Shown piece after piece: positions 7,603-14,844 of a DNA stretch of 64,000 nucleotides. Every line of letters starts with the position of its first letter. Position 1 is the first letter of the stretch. The DNA comes from Ectopseudomonas chengduensis. Its GTDB lineage: Bacteria > Pseudomonadota > Gammaproteobacteria > Pseudomonadales > Pseudomonadaceae. The notes beneath the pieces were generated by a model, which saw only the letters and a list, made by a program, of their open reading frames with translations, was not told the origin of the DNA and searched no databases. The translations under genes were made by a program, and so were the position numbers. Location: the NCBI RefSeq assembly GCF_015712065.1, contig NZ_JACFYZ010000014.1:62001-126000 (forward strand), in the 5' to 3' direction.

Positions 7603-7635
7603 AAAAAAGGCGTTACCACCATGGCAACGCCTTTT
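7603..7635 (+). terminator. Bidirectional rho-independent terminator
   Basis: AAAAGGCGTT pairs with AACGCCTTTT around an 11-base loop, with A and T runs on both sides. It begins 4 bp after the stop of the gp27-like gene. Confidence 0.8.
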
Positions 7636-7732
7636 CCATTCCTATCCAGATATATTCCGCCTGGTAGGGCTATATTCCACAATTATCGCGCTTTTCCCCT
7701 CTGGTTTTTCTCACATCTGCACACCAGACATT

Positions 7733-7780
7733 GGTGGAGGGGCTTCAGCGGCGACGGTCGCGGCTGAAGCCCCTCCTACC
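7733..7780. repeat. REP-type inverted repeat at the end of the ABC operon
   Basis: GGTGGAGGGGCTTCAGC and its near-exact complement ending CCTCCTACC form a long hairpin 12 bp after the GldG-like stop. The GTAGGAGGGGCTTCAGC family is a GTAG-headed REP element common in Pseudomonas. It probably also acts as a transcript end. Confidence 0.65.
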
Positions 7781-7791
7781 AGTGATACCCC

Positions 7792-9618
7792 TCACGCGCG
7801 ACGACGGCGCCGCCACAGCCACAACGCCAACACGCCAAGGGTCAGCAACGCCGGCACCAGGGCGATGTTGATGATCTTCAGCGTGCGCCCAAGCGCCTCG
7901 ATATCCGCGTTGAGCTGGTAGCGCACGTCGCGCAGTTCCTTGCGAATCTCCAGCTTCTGCTGGATGAAGCGCTGCAACGCGCTCTGCTGCTCAGGCGTCA
8001 GCTCCAGGCTTGGATCGTCGCTTTGCTGCAGCGCCGCCAGTTGCTGCTCGGTCTCGGCCAACCGTGCCTGCAAGGCTTGCTCCTTGTCACGGAAACGCTG
8101 TTCGGCGGCGCGCTGCAACTCCTCGACCACCACGAACGGACGGCTGAAACGGCCACGCGAACGCACGCTGATCAGCGCCTCGGAGCCAGTCAGGTTGTCC
8201 AGCGCGTTGATGGTGAAGCTGCCGTTATCCGCCCAGGGCTGCGGCATGCGCTGGCCGAAGAAGTCCTGCACCTGCACCCACATGCGGTCGCTGAGAATGT
8301 CGGTATCGGCCACGGCGATGACGTTGATGGTGTCCGCCTGCTTGAGACCGTCCTTGCGCCCCTCGATGCCATCGGGGAAGGCACTCTGCGCCGGGCCATC
8401 GATGCGCGCAGCGATGGTGTAACGCTCGCCGGTCGGCTCCAGTTCGCGGATCAGCTCCTCGGGGTTGCTGAGCATGGCAAAGCGCTGGGCGTCGAACGGC
8501 ATGGCGTATTCGGAGCTTTGCATCAGCGGGGTGAAACGCGTTTTCGCCCCCTCAAGAGGCTCGAGCATGCCAGCCGTAGCAACGGTGACGCTCTCCAGCC
8601 CAGCCGTGGCGATATCGGTCTGGTCCAGCGCCTTGCGCGGCAGGCTCAGCCAGGCAGCGTGACGAACCAGACGCTGGCCCTGACCACGGTTGACCGACAT
8701 GGCGTAGGAACCATCGCCAAGCACCTTGTCCGGCACAAGGCGCAGGCCCCAGGCCTTGAACAGCGGCTCTATATCGGACGCCCTGTCCACCGCCACTTCA
8801 CCCGGCATATCGCCGGTGTCAGCCTCGGCATAGGGGTCGACGAATACCATCAGCTTGCCGCCGCGCAGCACGAACTGGTCGATGGCATACAGGGTCTGCT
8901 CGGGCAGGTTCTTCGGATGCACCAGCCACAGCACCGAGACGTTCTCGGGAATCTGGTCGACATCGCTTTTGAGCTGCTCGATCTGGAACAACTGGCGCAC
9001 CTGCTCCAGCACCATCCACGGTGGCGTCGGCTGCCGCGCCATCATGTCGAAACCGCCCGTCATCGGCAGCCCGGAGAGCACGCCAACCACCGGCAGCTCC
9101 GGCTTGGCCAGGGTCTGCACCAGGCGGCTCAGCTCGTACTCCAGGTGCTCCTCCTGATCCAGGGCGAAGAACGGGATCACCTGGGTGTCGTCCAGGCCGT
9201 TGGTGCCAGCCAGGCCAAAGTAGATCGAGTCGCCGCCCTGCTGCAGCGGGATGCCCTGCAGGCCGTACTGCGCGGCCTTGTCCTCGTCTTCGGAAAACGG
9301 CTCGGGGTCGATGATGTGCAGGCGGATCTTGCCGCCGGCCTGGGCCTGGTAGGCCTTGAGCATCTCCTCCACGCGCTGGGCGTAGGTGCGCAGCGCCGGC
9401 AGGTTCTTGGCCACCTTGTCCGAGTAGAAGAAGTACAGGTTGATCGGCTCGTCCAGCTCGCCAAGGATCTGCTTGGTGCCGTCGGAGATGGTGTAGAGCT
9501 TCTGCTCGGTCAGGTCCAGACGGGCACCGCCCAGGCCCAGGCCGGCCAGCAGGTTGAAGGCGAGAAAGGCCACCGCAATCAGCAGCAACCCTGCGCCGGA
9601 ATAGATCAGCTTTTTCAT
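7792..9618 (-). CDS. GldG-like ABC exporter auxiliary protein
   Basis: A 608-residue membrane protein of the uncharacterised ABC transport auxiliary family (GldG-like). One membrane helix lies near the N-terminus (about residues 4-28) and one at the C-terminus (about 581-602, followed by RRRRRA). Between them is a large periplasmic region containing the strand LDLTEQKLYTISDGTKQIL, typical of the family, and a Gln/Glu-rich coiled coil at about 505-575. It lies 12 bp after the permease and is the last gene of the operon. In Bacteroidetes the homologue serves gliding motility; in Pseudomonas the substrate is unknown. Confidence 0.85.
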   Translation of the reverse strand: MKKLIYSGAGLLLIAVAFLAFNLLAGLGLGGARLDLTEQKLYTISDGTKQILGELDEPINLYFFYSDKVAKNLPALRTYAQRVEEMLKAYQAQAGGKIRLHIIDPEPFSEDEDKAAQYGLQGIPLQQGGDSIYFGLAGTNGLDDTQVIPFFALDQEEHLEYELSRLVQTLAKPELPVVGVLSGLPMTGGFDMMARQPTPPWMVLEQVRQLFQIEQLKSDVDQIPENVSVLWLVHPKNLPEQTLYAIDQFVLRGGKLMVFVDPYAEADTGDMPGEVAVDRASDIEPLFKAWGLRLVPDKVLGDGSYAMSVNRGQGQRLVRHAAWLSLPRKALDQTDIATAGLESVTVATAGMLEPLEGAKTRFTPLMQSSEYAMPFDAQRFAMLSNPEELIRELEPTGERYTIAARIDGPAQSAFPDGIEGRKDGLKQADTINVIAVADTDILSDRMWVQVQDFFGQRMPQPWADNGSFTINALDNLTGSEALISVRSRGRFSRPFVVVEELQRAAEQRFRDKEQALQARLAETEQQLAALQQSDDPSLELTPEQQSALQRFIQQKLEIRKELRDVRYQLNADIEALGRTLKIINIALVPALLTLGVLALWLWRRRRRA

Positions 9619-9630
9619 GGGCGCATTCCT

Positions 9631-10362
9631 TCAGTCAGCTTTCTTCAGATCGATGACCACGGCGGTGGCGGTCAGCCAGGCGGCGATCAGCGAGAGGAAA
9701 TACAGCAGGTCGCGCAGATCGATCACGCCCTTGCTGATGGCGTCGAAGCGCACCAGAAAGCTCAGCGAGGCAATAGCGTCCACCAGCCACTGCGGCGCCC
9801 AGGCGAAGGCGTCGAGCACCATGGGAAAACCGCTGACGATGAACAGGAAGCAGGCGCTGACCGCGAGGATGAAGGCGATCACCTGATTCTTGCTCAGCGC
9901 CGACATGCACGAGCCGATGGCCAGATAGGCACCGGCCAGCAGCCAACTGCCGATATAGCCGGTGACGATGGCGCCGTTATCCGGCTCGCCCAGGTAGTTG
10001 ACCGTGATGATCATCGGGAAAGTCAGCAGCAGCGCGATGCCAGCGAACACCCAGGCCGCCAGGAACTTGCCGGTGACCGCCTCGAAGCGGGTGATCGGCA
10101 GGGTCATCAGCAGCTCGATGGAGCCGGACTTGCGCTCCTCCGCCCACAGGCGCATGGCGATCGCCGGCACCAGGAACAGATAGAGCCAGGGGTGGAAATT
10201 GAAGAAGGCCGAGAGATTGGCCTGGCCACCCTCGAAGAAGCCGCCCAGATAAAAGGTGAACACCCCGGACAGCACCAGGAAGATGACGATGAACACATAG
10301 GCCAGCGGCGTGGCGAAATAGCTCGCCAGCTCGCGTTTGAAGATCACGGGCAACTGGGTCAT
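9631..10362 (-). CDS. ABC-2 type permease, GldF-like
   Basis: A 243-residue integral membrane protein with about six membrane helices. It starts with the family-typical MTQLPVIFKRELASYFATPLAY, followed by VFIVIFLVLSGVFTFYLG. The segment RLWAEERKSGSIELLMTLP is the conserved cytoplasmic element of ABC-2 permeases (E-E-R-x-x-G-S-I-E-L-L). Its start overlaps the ATPase stop by 4 bp. With its neighbours it forms a complete exporter of unknown substrate. Confidence 0.88.
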   Translation of the reverse strand: MTQLPVIFKRELASYFATPLAYVFIVIFLVLSGVFTFYLGGFFEGGQANLSAFFNFHPWLYLFLVPAIAMRLWAEERKSGSIELLMTLPITRFEAVTGKFLAAWVFAGIALLLTFPMIITVNYLGEPDNGAIVTGYIGSWLLAGAYLAIGSCMSALSKNQVIAFILAVSACFLFIVSGFPMVLDAFAWAPQWLVDAIASLSFLVRFDAISKGVIDLRDLLYFLSLIAAWLTATAVVIDLKKAD

Positions 10363-11282
10363 GGCTGCTCTCCCCGGGTCAGCGTGCGGAACACTTCATC
10401 CAGGCGGCCGCGTTCCACGTTGAGTTCCTTGACCTTCCAGCCGCGCTCGGCAATCAGCGCATTGACCTGCTGGAAGATCACCTCGCCCGGCTGCGCCAGC
10501 ACACTCAGGCTGTGCTCGCGGGCGTTTTCCTCGACACCGGCGACGCCCGGCAGCGCCGCGAGAGCAGCCTGGTCGAGCGCCTCATCGGCCACCAGCGTCA
10601 CCGCCTGGTGGTAGCGCGAACGGCTCTCCAGCTCCAGCGGCGTGCCATCGGCCAGCAAGCGGCCCTGGGCGATCACCACCGCGCGCGTGCACAGCGCCGT
10701 GACCTCTTCGAGGATATGGGTAGAAATGATCACGATCTTGTCGCGGGCCAGCCCCTGAATGAGCTGACGCACCTGATGTTTCTGGTTGGGGTCGAGACCG
10801 TCGGTGGGCTCATCGAGGATCAGCACGCGTGGGTCATGCAGAATCGCCTGAGCCAGGCCGACGCGGCGCTTGAAGCCCTTGGATAGCGTCTCGATGCTCT
10901 GCCCCAGCACCTTATCCAGCTCCACCTGCTCCACCGCGCGCTGCACACGCAGCGCCTTCTCTGCACCGCGAAAACCGCGCACCTCGGCGATAAACTCGAG
11001 AAAGCCGCGCACCGTCATATCGCCATAACACGGCGCGCCTTCCGGCAGATAACCGATCTGCCGCTGGGCCTTGAGAGTCTGGGTCTGGATATCGCACCCG
11101 AGGATGCTCGCCGTGCCGGAGGTCGGCGCGAGAAAGCCGGTGAGCATTTTCATGGTGGTGGATTTGCCGGCCCCGTTGGGGCCTAGAAAGCCCAGCACTT
11201 CCCCTGGCTGGACCTGGAACGACAGGTCATCGACTGCCGTGTGCTGCGCAAAACGCTTGGTCAGGTTTCTTATATCGATCAT
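10359..11282 (-). CDS. ABC transporter ATP-binding protein, GldA-like
   Basis: A 307-residue ATPase. Walker A is GPNGAGKST at residues 34-42, the signature is the LSKGF variant at 133-137 (usual LSGGQ), and Walker B is VLILDEPTDGLDP at 153-165. A C-terminal extension of about 90 residues follows, as in drug or lipid exporter ATPases of this class. It is the first gene of the operon and drives the ABC-2 permease. No promoter stands out in the 170 bp separating it from the intI gene. Confidence 0.9.
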   Translation of the reverse strand: MIDIRNLTKRFAQHTAVDDLSFQVQPGEVLGFLGPNGAGKSTTMKMLTGFLAPTSGTASILGCDIQTQTLKAQRQIGYLPEGAPCYGDMTVRGFLEFIAEVRGFRGAEKALRVQRAVEQVELDKVLGQSIETLSKGFKRRVGLAQAILHDPRVLILDEPTDGLDPNQKHQVRQLIQGLARDKIVIISTHILEEVTALCTRAVVIAQGRLLADGTPLELESRSRYHQAVTLVADEALDQAALAALPGVAGVEENAREHSLSVLAQPGEVIFQQVNALIAERGWKVKELNVERGRLDEVFRTLTRGEQP

Positions 11283-11451
11283 GGCCTCTCACCGTCGCGA
11301 AGGGCACTGCGCTCAGCGAAACCATCGCGAGAGCGCAGGCCGCAAGAACGCCGGGCACGAACAAAAGCACACGCCCGGACGAGGGCAAGACCGTAGCAAA
11401 ACTGAAAAGTTCAGTCAGCAGGCCGAAGCAAGTGGTAAATGGAATATGTGC
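11283..11451. other. Gap between ABC operon and intI
   Basis: No gene visible. ACTGAA-AAG-TTCAGT at 11401-11415 is a perfect inverted repeat and may be an operator for the ABC operon or part of a weak terminator for intI. The left chromosomal border of the integron must lie here. Confidence 0.35.
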
Positions 11452-12417
11452 TCAGCGATCCAGAGGGCTCAACACCGCCAGGCCACCTCGGTTGAGCACA
11501 TGGGTGTAGATCATGGTTGTCTTCACATCTGAGTGGCCGAGCAACTCCTGCACGGTGCGAATGTCCCGGCCTGCTTCCAGAAGATGCGTGGCAAAGGAAT
11601 GACGTAACGAATGTGGCGTCGCATGCTTGATCAAGCCAGCACGCCGCGCCGCCTCACGCACCGCCCTCTGGATGGTTTTCTCATGCAGGTGATGGCGATA
11701 AATGCCGTGCCCGCGTGGATCCTGAGAGCGATTACCCAACGGGAAGACGAACTGCCATCCCTACTCCTTCGCCGCATTCGGATACTTGCGCGCCAGCGCG
11801 AACGGCAAATTAGCCTCGCCAAAGCCTTCGGCCAGATCGCCCTGATGCACGCGCTGCACCTTGTTCAAATGTTGCCGTAACGGCTCGACGACACGCATTG
11901 GCAGCATGGTTACCCGATCTTTCTGGCCCTTACCATCACGCACGATGATTTCTCGCCGGGTAAAGTCGACATCCTTGACTCGCAGCCGAAGCGCCTCAAG
12001 CAATCGCAATCCAGCACCATAGAGCAGATTCGCAACGATCCAGCTATCGCCCTGCAGTTGAGCCAACAGGGCATCGACCTCACTACGGGTAAGCACCACC
12101 GGCAAATGCTTGGGTTTCTTCGCCCGTACGACACCCTGCAACCAAGGTAAATCCAGCTTGAGCACTTCCTTGAAGAGAAATAGCAGAGCGGCCAGAGCCT
12201 GGTTCTGTGTCGAGGCAGACACGTCGCGCTTAACCGCGAGATGGGTCAGAAAAGCCTCGATCTCCACCGCGCCCATCTCCGCCGGATGCCGGTAGTGGTG
12301 AAAGCGGATGTAGCGCTTTACCCATTCGGCATAGACAGCTTCGGTACGGATGGAATAGTTTCTGACTCGAATCTGCTGGCGCAGTTGATCCAGCAGCTTG
12401 GGCTTGCCGTCATCCAT
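11452..12417 (-). pseudogene. intI: Integron integrase IntI, interrupted by an in-frame amber codon
   Basis: A tyrosine recombinase of the integron class; full reading 321 codons from ATG at 12417 (AGGGAG upstream). It starts MDDGKPKLLDQLRQQIRVRNYSIRTE, shown here only as a guide to the start region; catalytic residues are Arg138 (GAGLR), His269 and Arg272 (TPHSLRHSF), His295 (LLGHS) and Tyr304 (TMIYTH). The HHLHEKTIQRAV segment specific to IntI is present. Codon 219 is TAG (11763-11761) where IntI proteins have Trp in KEWGWQFVFP; the same frame continues intact to the normal C-terminus. A truncated 218-residue product lacks four of five catalytic residues. Readthrough or a sequencing error cannot be excluded. 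Confidence 0.9.
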
Positions 12418-12556
12418 GTCGCGTTTCTCCCTGGGTGCTGTCGCGTTTGCCACGACAACCTTCAAGCTAGACAAGGACTTGCAAGACGACAAGGAAGATT
12501 ATGCGACAGCTGTCGCGTGGAAACGCGACATGAATGTCGTCTAATTAATAGTTAGG
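12418..12556 (+). other. attI: attI region and intI promoter region
   Basis: Spacer between intI and the first cassette. The crossover core GTTAGG is at 12551-12556. Upstream, TGTCGCGTTT occurs at 12417-12426 and 12439-12448 (22 bp apart), TGTCGCGT at 12511-12518 and its complement ACGCGACA at 12523-12530; GCGACAGCTGTCGC (12503-12516) is a perfect palindrome. These are candidates for the IntI-binding repeats of attI or for an operator of intI. I see no clear LexA box and cannot place the cassette promoter with confidence. Confidence 0.6.
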
Positions 12557-12564
12557 AGATACAA

Positions 12565-13011
12565 ATGTTCGCACTAGGGATCGGTGGCTGGCTATCCATA
12601 ACAGCAATTCCGCTTTTTCTATTCTACTCACTGCTAGCTTTAATACTCTCGATCTCGGTATATCTTATAAATAAATCCACCGACTCGTTTCGGTTCAATA
12701 TTACTGCTCTGCCTCTGATCGGCTACACAAGCCTTGCATGGCTAACAAGCATCCTTCTATTCTTTTTGCTAGCCATTCTAAACAATAAGTTCACGCAGTA
12801 CTCCGGAAATACAATCTTTAAACTCTACCCATTAATCCAGCAGGTTGTCGGAGTTTTAATTTTTTACTTTCTATGTAAATCATGCCTCTATAAAAAAACA
12901 GGCAAGCCGGAGATATCCAACTCCAAACGCAACCTCTTGTCCGCCGGGGTTGCGGCGATACCAACTACCTTTTTTGTTTTGGCAGTGAACACTTGGCACC
13001 TACTACGGTAA
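12565..13011 (+). CDS. Cassette 1: small integral membrane protein
   Basis: A 148-residue protein with about four hydrophobic helices (residues about 5-35, 47-72, 85-105 and 123-145) and a Cys-containing loop, SCLYKKTGKPEISNSKR. No family recognised. The ATG is 6 bases after GGAG, and this Shine-Dalgarno is part of the attI/cassette junction GTTAGGAG, so recombination itself supplies the ribosome site. The gene is visibly A+T-richer than the chromosome and ends just before attC1. Confidence 0.75.
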   Translation: MFALGIGGWLSITAIPLFLFYSLLALILSISVYLINKSTDSFRFNITALPLIGYTSLAWLTSILLFFLLAILNNKFTQYSGNTIFKLYPLIQQVVGVLIFYFLCKSCLYKKTGKPEISNSKRNLLSAGVAAIPTTFFVLAVNTWHLLR

Positions 13012-13014
13012 TCT

Positions 13015-13088
13015 CCTAACAACTGGTTCAAACCGTTCGCTGCGCTCACTGGGACGGGCTAAAGCCCGCCCCTTAACCAAACGTTAGG
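13015..13088 (+). repeat. attC: attC1
   Basis: Starts CCTAAC and ends GTTAGG. The centre GACGGGCTAAAGCCCGCC folds on itself, as in the other cassette sites. Confidence 0.92.
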
Positions 13089-13096
13089 AACCACAC

Positions 13097-13534
13097 ATGC
13101 GTCTATTTGCCGCTGTAACCACTTTTCTTCTCCTGTTTGGCTGCACTGGAACAACAACTATAAAGGGCGTTCCTCCGCCAATGGATCACCCAATTTTGGG
13201 CGAGTGGCAATTCACTCCCCCTCAGAGCAACTGCAATGAGAGGTACAACTTTCGACCTGACGGCACAAGGGTATATATGAGTGCAGAGGAGTTAGGCGAA
13301 AGCGCATATGAAATATCGCCCTCCCCGCTCCAATCAGGCTTTTATAAAATCAAAGACACAGTAACAAAGAACAACGGCAAACACGACTGCGCCGGCGGCA
13401 GCACTCCTACGGGTGACGAAGTTATATTATTTATTATTTTTCACCCTTCAAAAAATCAACTCATCATGTGTCAAGAAGAATCATTAGAAAATTGTTTCGG
13501 CCCTTTTACTCGACTCGTAGAGAGCGACTCCTAA
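13097..13534 (+). CDS. Cassette 2: putative lipoprotein
   Basis: A 145-residue protein with a lipoprotein signal: MRLFAAVTTFLLLFGC, with the lipobox LLFGC ending at Cys16. The mature part has LGEWQFTPPQSNC and a NFRPDGTRVY strand that resembles lipocalin-like extracytoplasmic domains, with several Cys residues (about 48, 95, 121 and 129). No firm family. The AGGAA before the ATG belongs to the cassette core site, and the TAA stop is inside the left end of attC2. Confidence 0.75.
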   Translation: MRLFAAVTTFLLLFGCTGTTTIKGVPPPMDHPILGEWQFTPPQSNCNERYNFRPDGTRVYMSAEELGESAYEISPSPLQSGFYKIKDTVTKNNGKHDCAGGSTPTGDEVILFIIFHPSKNQLIMCQEESLENCFGPFTRLVESDS

Positions 13535-13603
13535 CTAAAGGTTCAAATCGTTCGCTTCGCTCACTGGGACGGGCTAAAGCCCGCCCCTTAACCAAACGTT
13601 AGC
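13530..13603 (+). repeat. attC: attC2
   Basis: Starts CCTAAC, ends GTTAGC. The first TAA is the stop codon of cassette gene 2. Confidence 0.92.
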
Positions 13604-13616
13604 TGCAGGGAAAGAC

Positions 13617-14273
13617 ATGCGGGATCTTCTAAAAACACAAGTCGTTGCAGAGGATCTGAAGCGCCTGTACTACGAAATAAATAATTCCAGACGGTTCCCT
13701 TTTCGATTTCGACAGGCATTTGAACAGTACATATACAAAAGCCAGCAGCTAACAGAAACAATGCGCAAGGAGTACCACTCTCTAACCGGAGATAACTGGG
13801 TAGCAGAAAAGTTCACCGACTGGAATGTATATACAAATATTCTAAAAGCACTTCGGAACGCCACTTATCATGGTCATCCTTTAGCCCTCCATGGAACTGC
13901 GCTTACATTGTATCCGGGAGTTGAATTCGCTACCGATAGTGAACCCTTATCTGAGTTAGACTTTATCCGTGGCTATCGAGTTATGGAGTCAACATTATTC
14001 ATTGAATTGCCTTTCGATGAAGAATTCCTTCCTATAAGCGCTGGATTCCCCATAAAAAACATAACTCCAGGCGGCCCTACACATGCATTTCCAATTAAAG
14101 AATTCATAAGCTATAAGCTCACTTGGCGCCTTCTTGAAGAAGGCGTGCGAAAAGCCACAGATAAGGCTGGAACCACGGACGTAGTCAAAATTACGCTACA
14201 CAGCTATCCTGCTCTAGTCGCGTACAGCAAATATTACGCAAGTGTTCTAAATGAAAATCGCGCACGCAGCTAA
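13617..14273 (+). CDS. Cassette 3: HEPN-like protein (putative)
   Basis: A 218-residue, mostly helical protein. LKALRNATYHGH at about residues 78-89 contains R-N-x-x-x-H, the active-site motif of HEPN-domain ribonucleases and toxins. Preceding helices (RFRQAFEQYIYKSQQLTETM and WNVYTNILKAL) fit the four-helix layout. The C-terminal half is not recognised. The assignment rests on the motif and helix pattern only. It is a lone cassette gene without a visible antitoxin; AGGGA precedes the ATG, and the TAA stop lies within attC3. It could instead be an unrelated helical protein. Confidence 0.6.
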   Translation: MRDLLKTQVVAEDLKRLYYEINNSRRFPFRFRQAFEQYIYKSQQLTETMRKEYHSLTGDNWVAEKFTDWNVYTNILKALRNATYHGHPLALHGTALTLYPGVEFATDSEPLSELDFIRGYRVMESTLFIELPFDEEFLPISAGFPIKNITPGGPTHAFPIKEFISYKLTWRLLEEGVRKATDKAGTTDVVKITLHSYPALVAYSKYYASVLNENRARS

Positions 14274-14342
14274 CAAATAGTTCAAACCGTTCGCTGCGCT
14301 CACTGGGACGGGCTAAAGCCCGCCCCTTAACCAAACGTTAGG
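14269..14342 (+). repeat. attC: attC3
   Basis: Starts GCTAAC, ends GTTAGG. The TAA at the left end is the stop codon of cassette gene 3. Confidence 0.92.
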
Positions 14343-14349
14343 GCACTCA

Positions 14350-14745
14350 ATGCACCGCTTACTAGCTGCCTGCCTACTAGCCTTATCTATTGAGGCATAC
14401 GCAGAACCTGAAAAAAATATCGACTGCACCAATGCATTCTCAACGCCAGATATTGAGCAGTGCGCATCTATCTCTCTCGAAAATACAGAGAAAGAGCTGA
14501 ATTCAACGTATAAAAAATTGGTAGAGAGTCTTTCCCAACCAAACACTGAATATGACAACTACACAGAATACAGAAAAAAGCTTTTAACCGCTCAAAGGGC
14601 ATGGATTACATTCAGAGAAGCGGATTGCGCTGCTCAATACGAAATGCACAGATCAGGCACTATTCGCAACAGCATCTATCTAGCCTGCAAAGAAGAGCGC
14701 GCCAAACAGCGAATAAAGGAGCTTACAAACTATGCTCCGTACTAG
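14350..14745 (+). CDS. Cassette 4: LprI/DUF1311 family exported protein
   Basis: A 131-residue protein with a signal peptide (cleavage probably after AYA at about residue 18). The mature part has the DUF1311/LprI pattern: C-x-x-x-x-(S/T)-x-x-x-x-x-C near the start, ENTEKELNSTYKKL, then LLTAQRAWITFREADCAAQYE (Q-x-x-W-x-x-F-R-x-x-x-C) and a last Cys in YLACKEERAKQR. Family members are periplasmic or surface proteins, some of which inhibit lysozyme. The ATG lies close behind the core-site AGGG. Confidence 0.82.
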   Translation: MHRLLAACLLALSIEAYAEPEKNIDCTNAFSTPDIEQCASISLENTEKELNSTYKKLVESLSQPNTEYDNYTEYRKKLLTAQRAWITFREADCAAQYEMHRSGTIRNSIYLACKEERAKQRIKELTNYAPY

Positions 14746-14746
14746 C

Positions 14747-14822
14747 CCTAACAAATGGTTCAAGTCGTTCGCTTCGCTCACTGCGGGACCGGCTAAAGCC
14801 GGCCCCTTAACCAAACGTTAGG
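14747..14822 (+). repeat. attC: attC4 (variant with compensated stem)
   Basis: Starts CCTAAC, ends GTTAGG. The central stem reads ACCGGCTAAAGCCGG instead of ACGGGCTAAAGCCCG: both arms changed together, so pairing is kept. Confidence 0.92.
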
Positions 14823-14844
14823 CACCAACATTGACGAGGTAACC

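Larger units (their letters stand above)
1..7635. mobile_element. Mu-like prophage segment or remnant (left part outside window)
   Basis: Minus-strand genes resemble Mu-type functions: tape measure, gpI-like protease/scaffold, Mor/C activator and antirepressor-like proteins. Small overlapping genes run head to tail. On the plus strand at the right side is a DUF3486 (Mu gp27-like) protein followed by a terminator. No integrase, transposase, capsid, terminase or portal gene is visible, but the segment is cut by the left edge. The right boundary is inferred to lie between the terminator at 7603-7635 and the GldG-like operon. Whether the element is intact cannot be judged here. Confidence 0.7.

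Noticed and set aside
8023..10614. Very long plus-strand open frame (about 860 codons)
   Set aside because: It is antisense to the GldG-like and GldF-like genes, rich in His/Gln/Arg with no domain, and arises from G+C-rich codon bias on the other strand.
11452..11739. Separate gene for the C-terminal recombinase part
   Set aside because: It is in frame with the upstream part and simply continues intI after the amber codon; no ribosome site precedes its first Met.
12418..12500. LexA box controlling intI
   Set aside because: No CTGT-N8-ACAG-like site is seen in the expected place.
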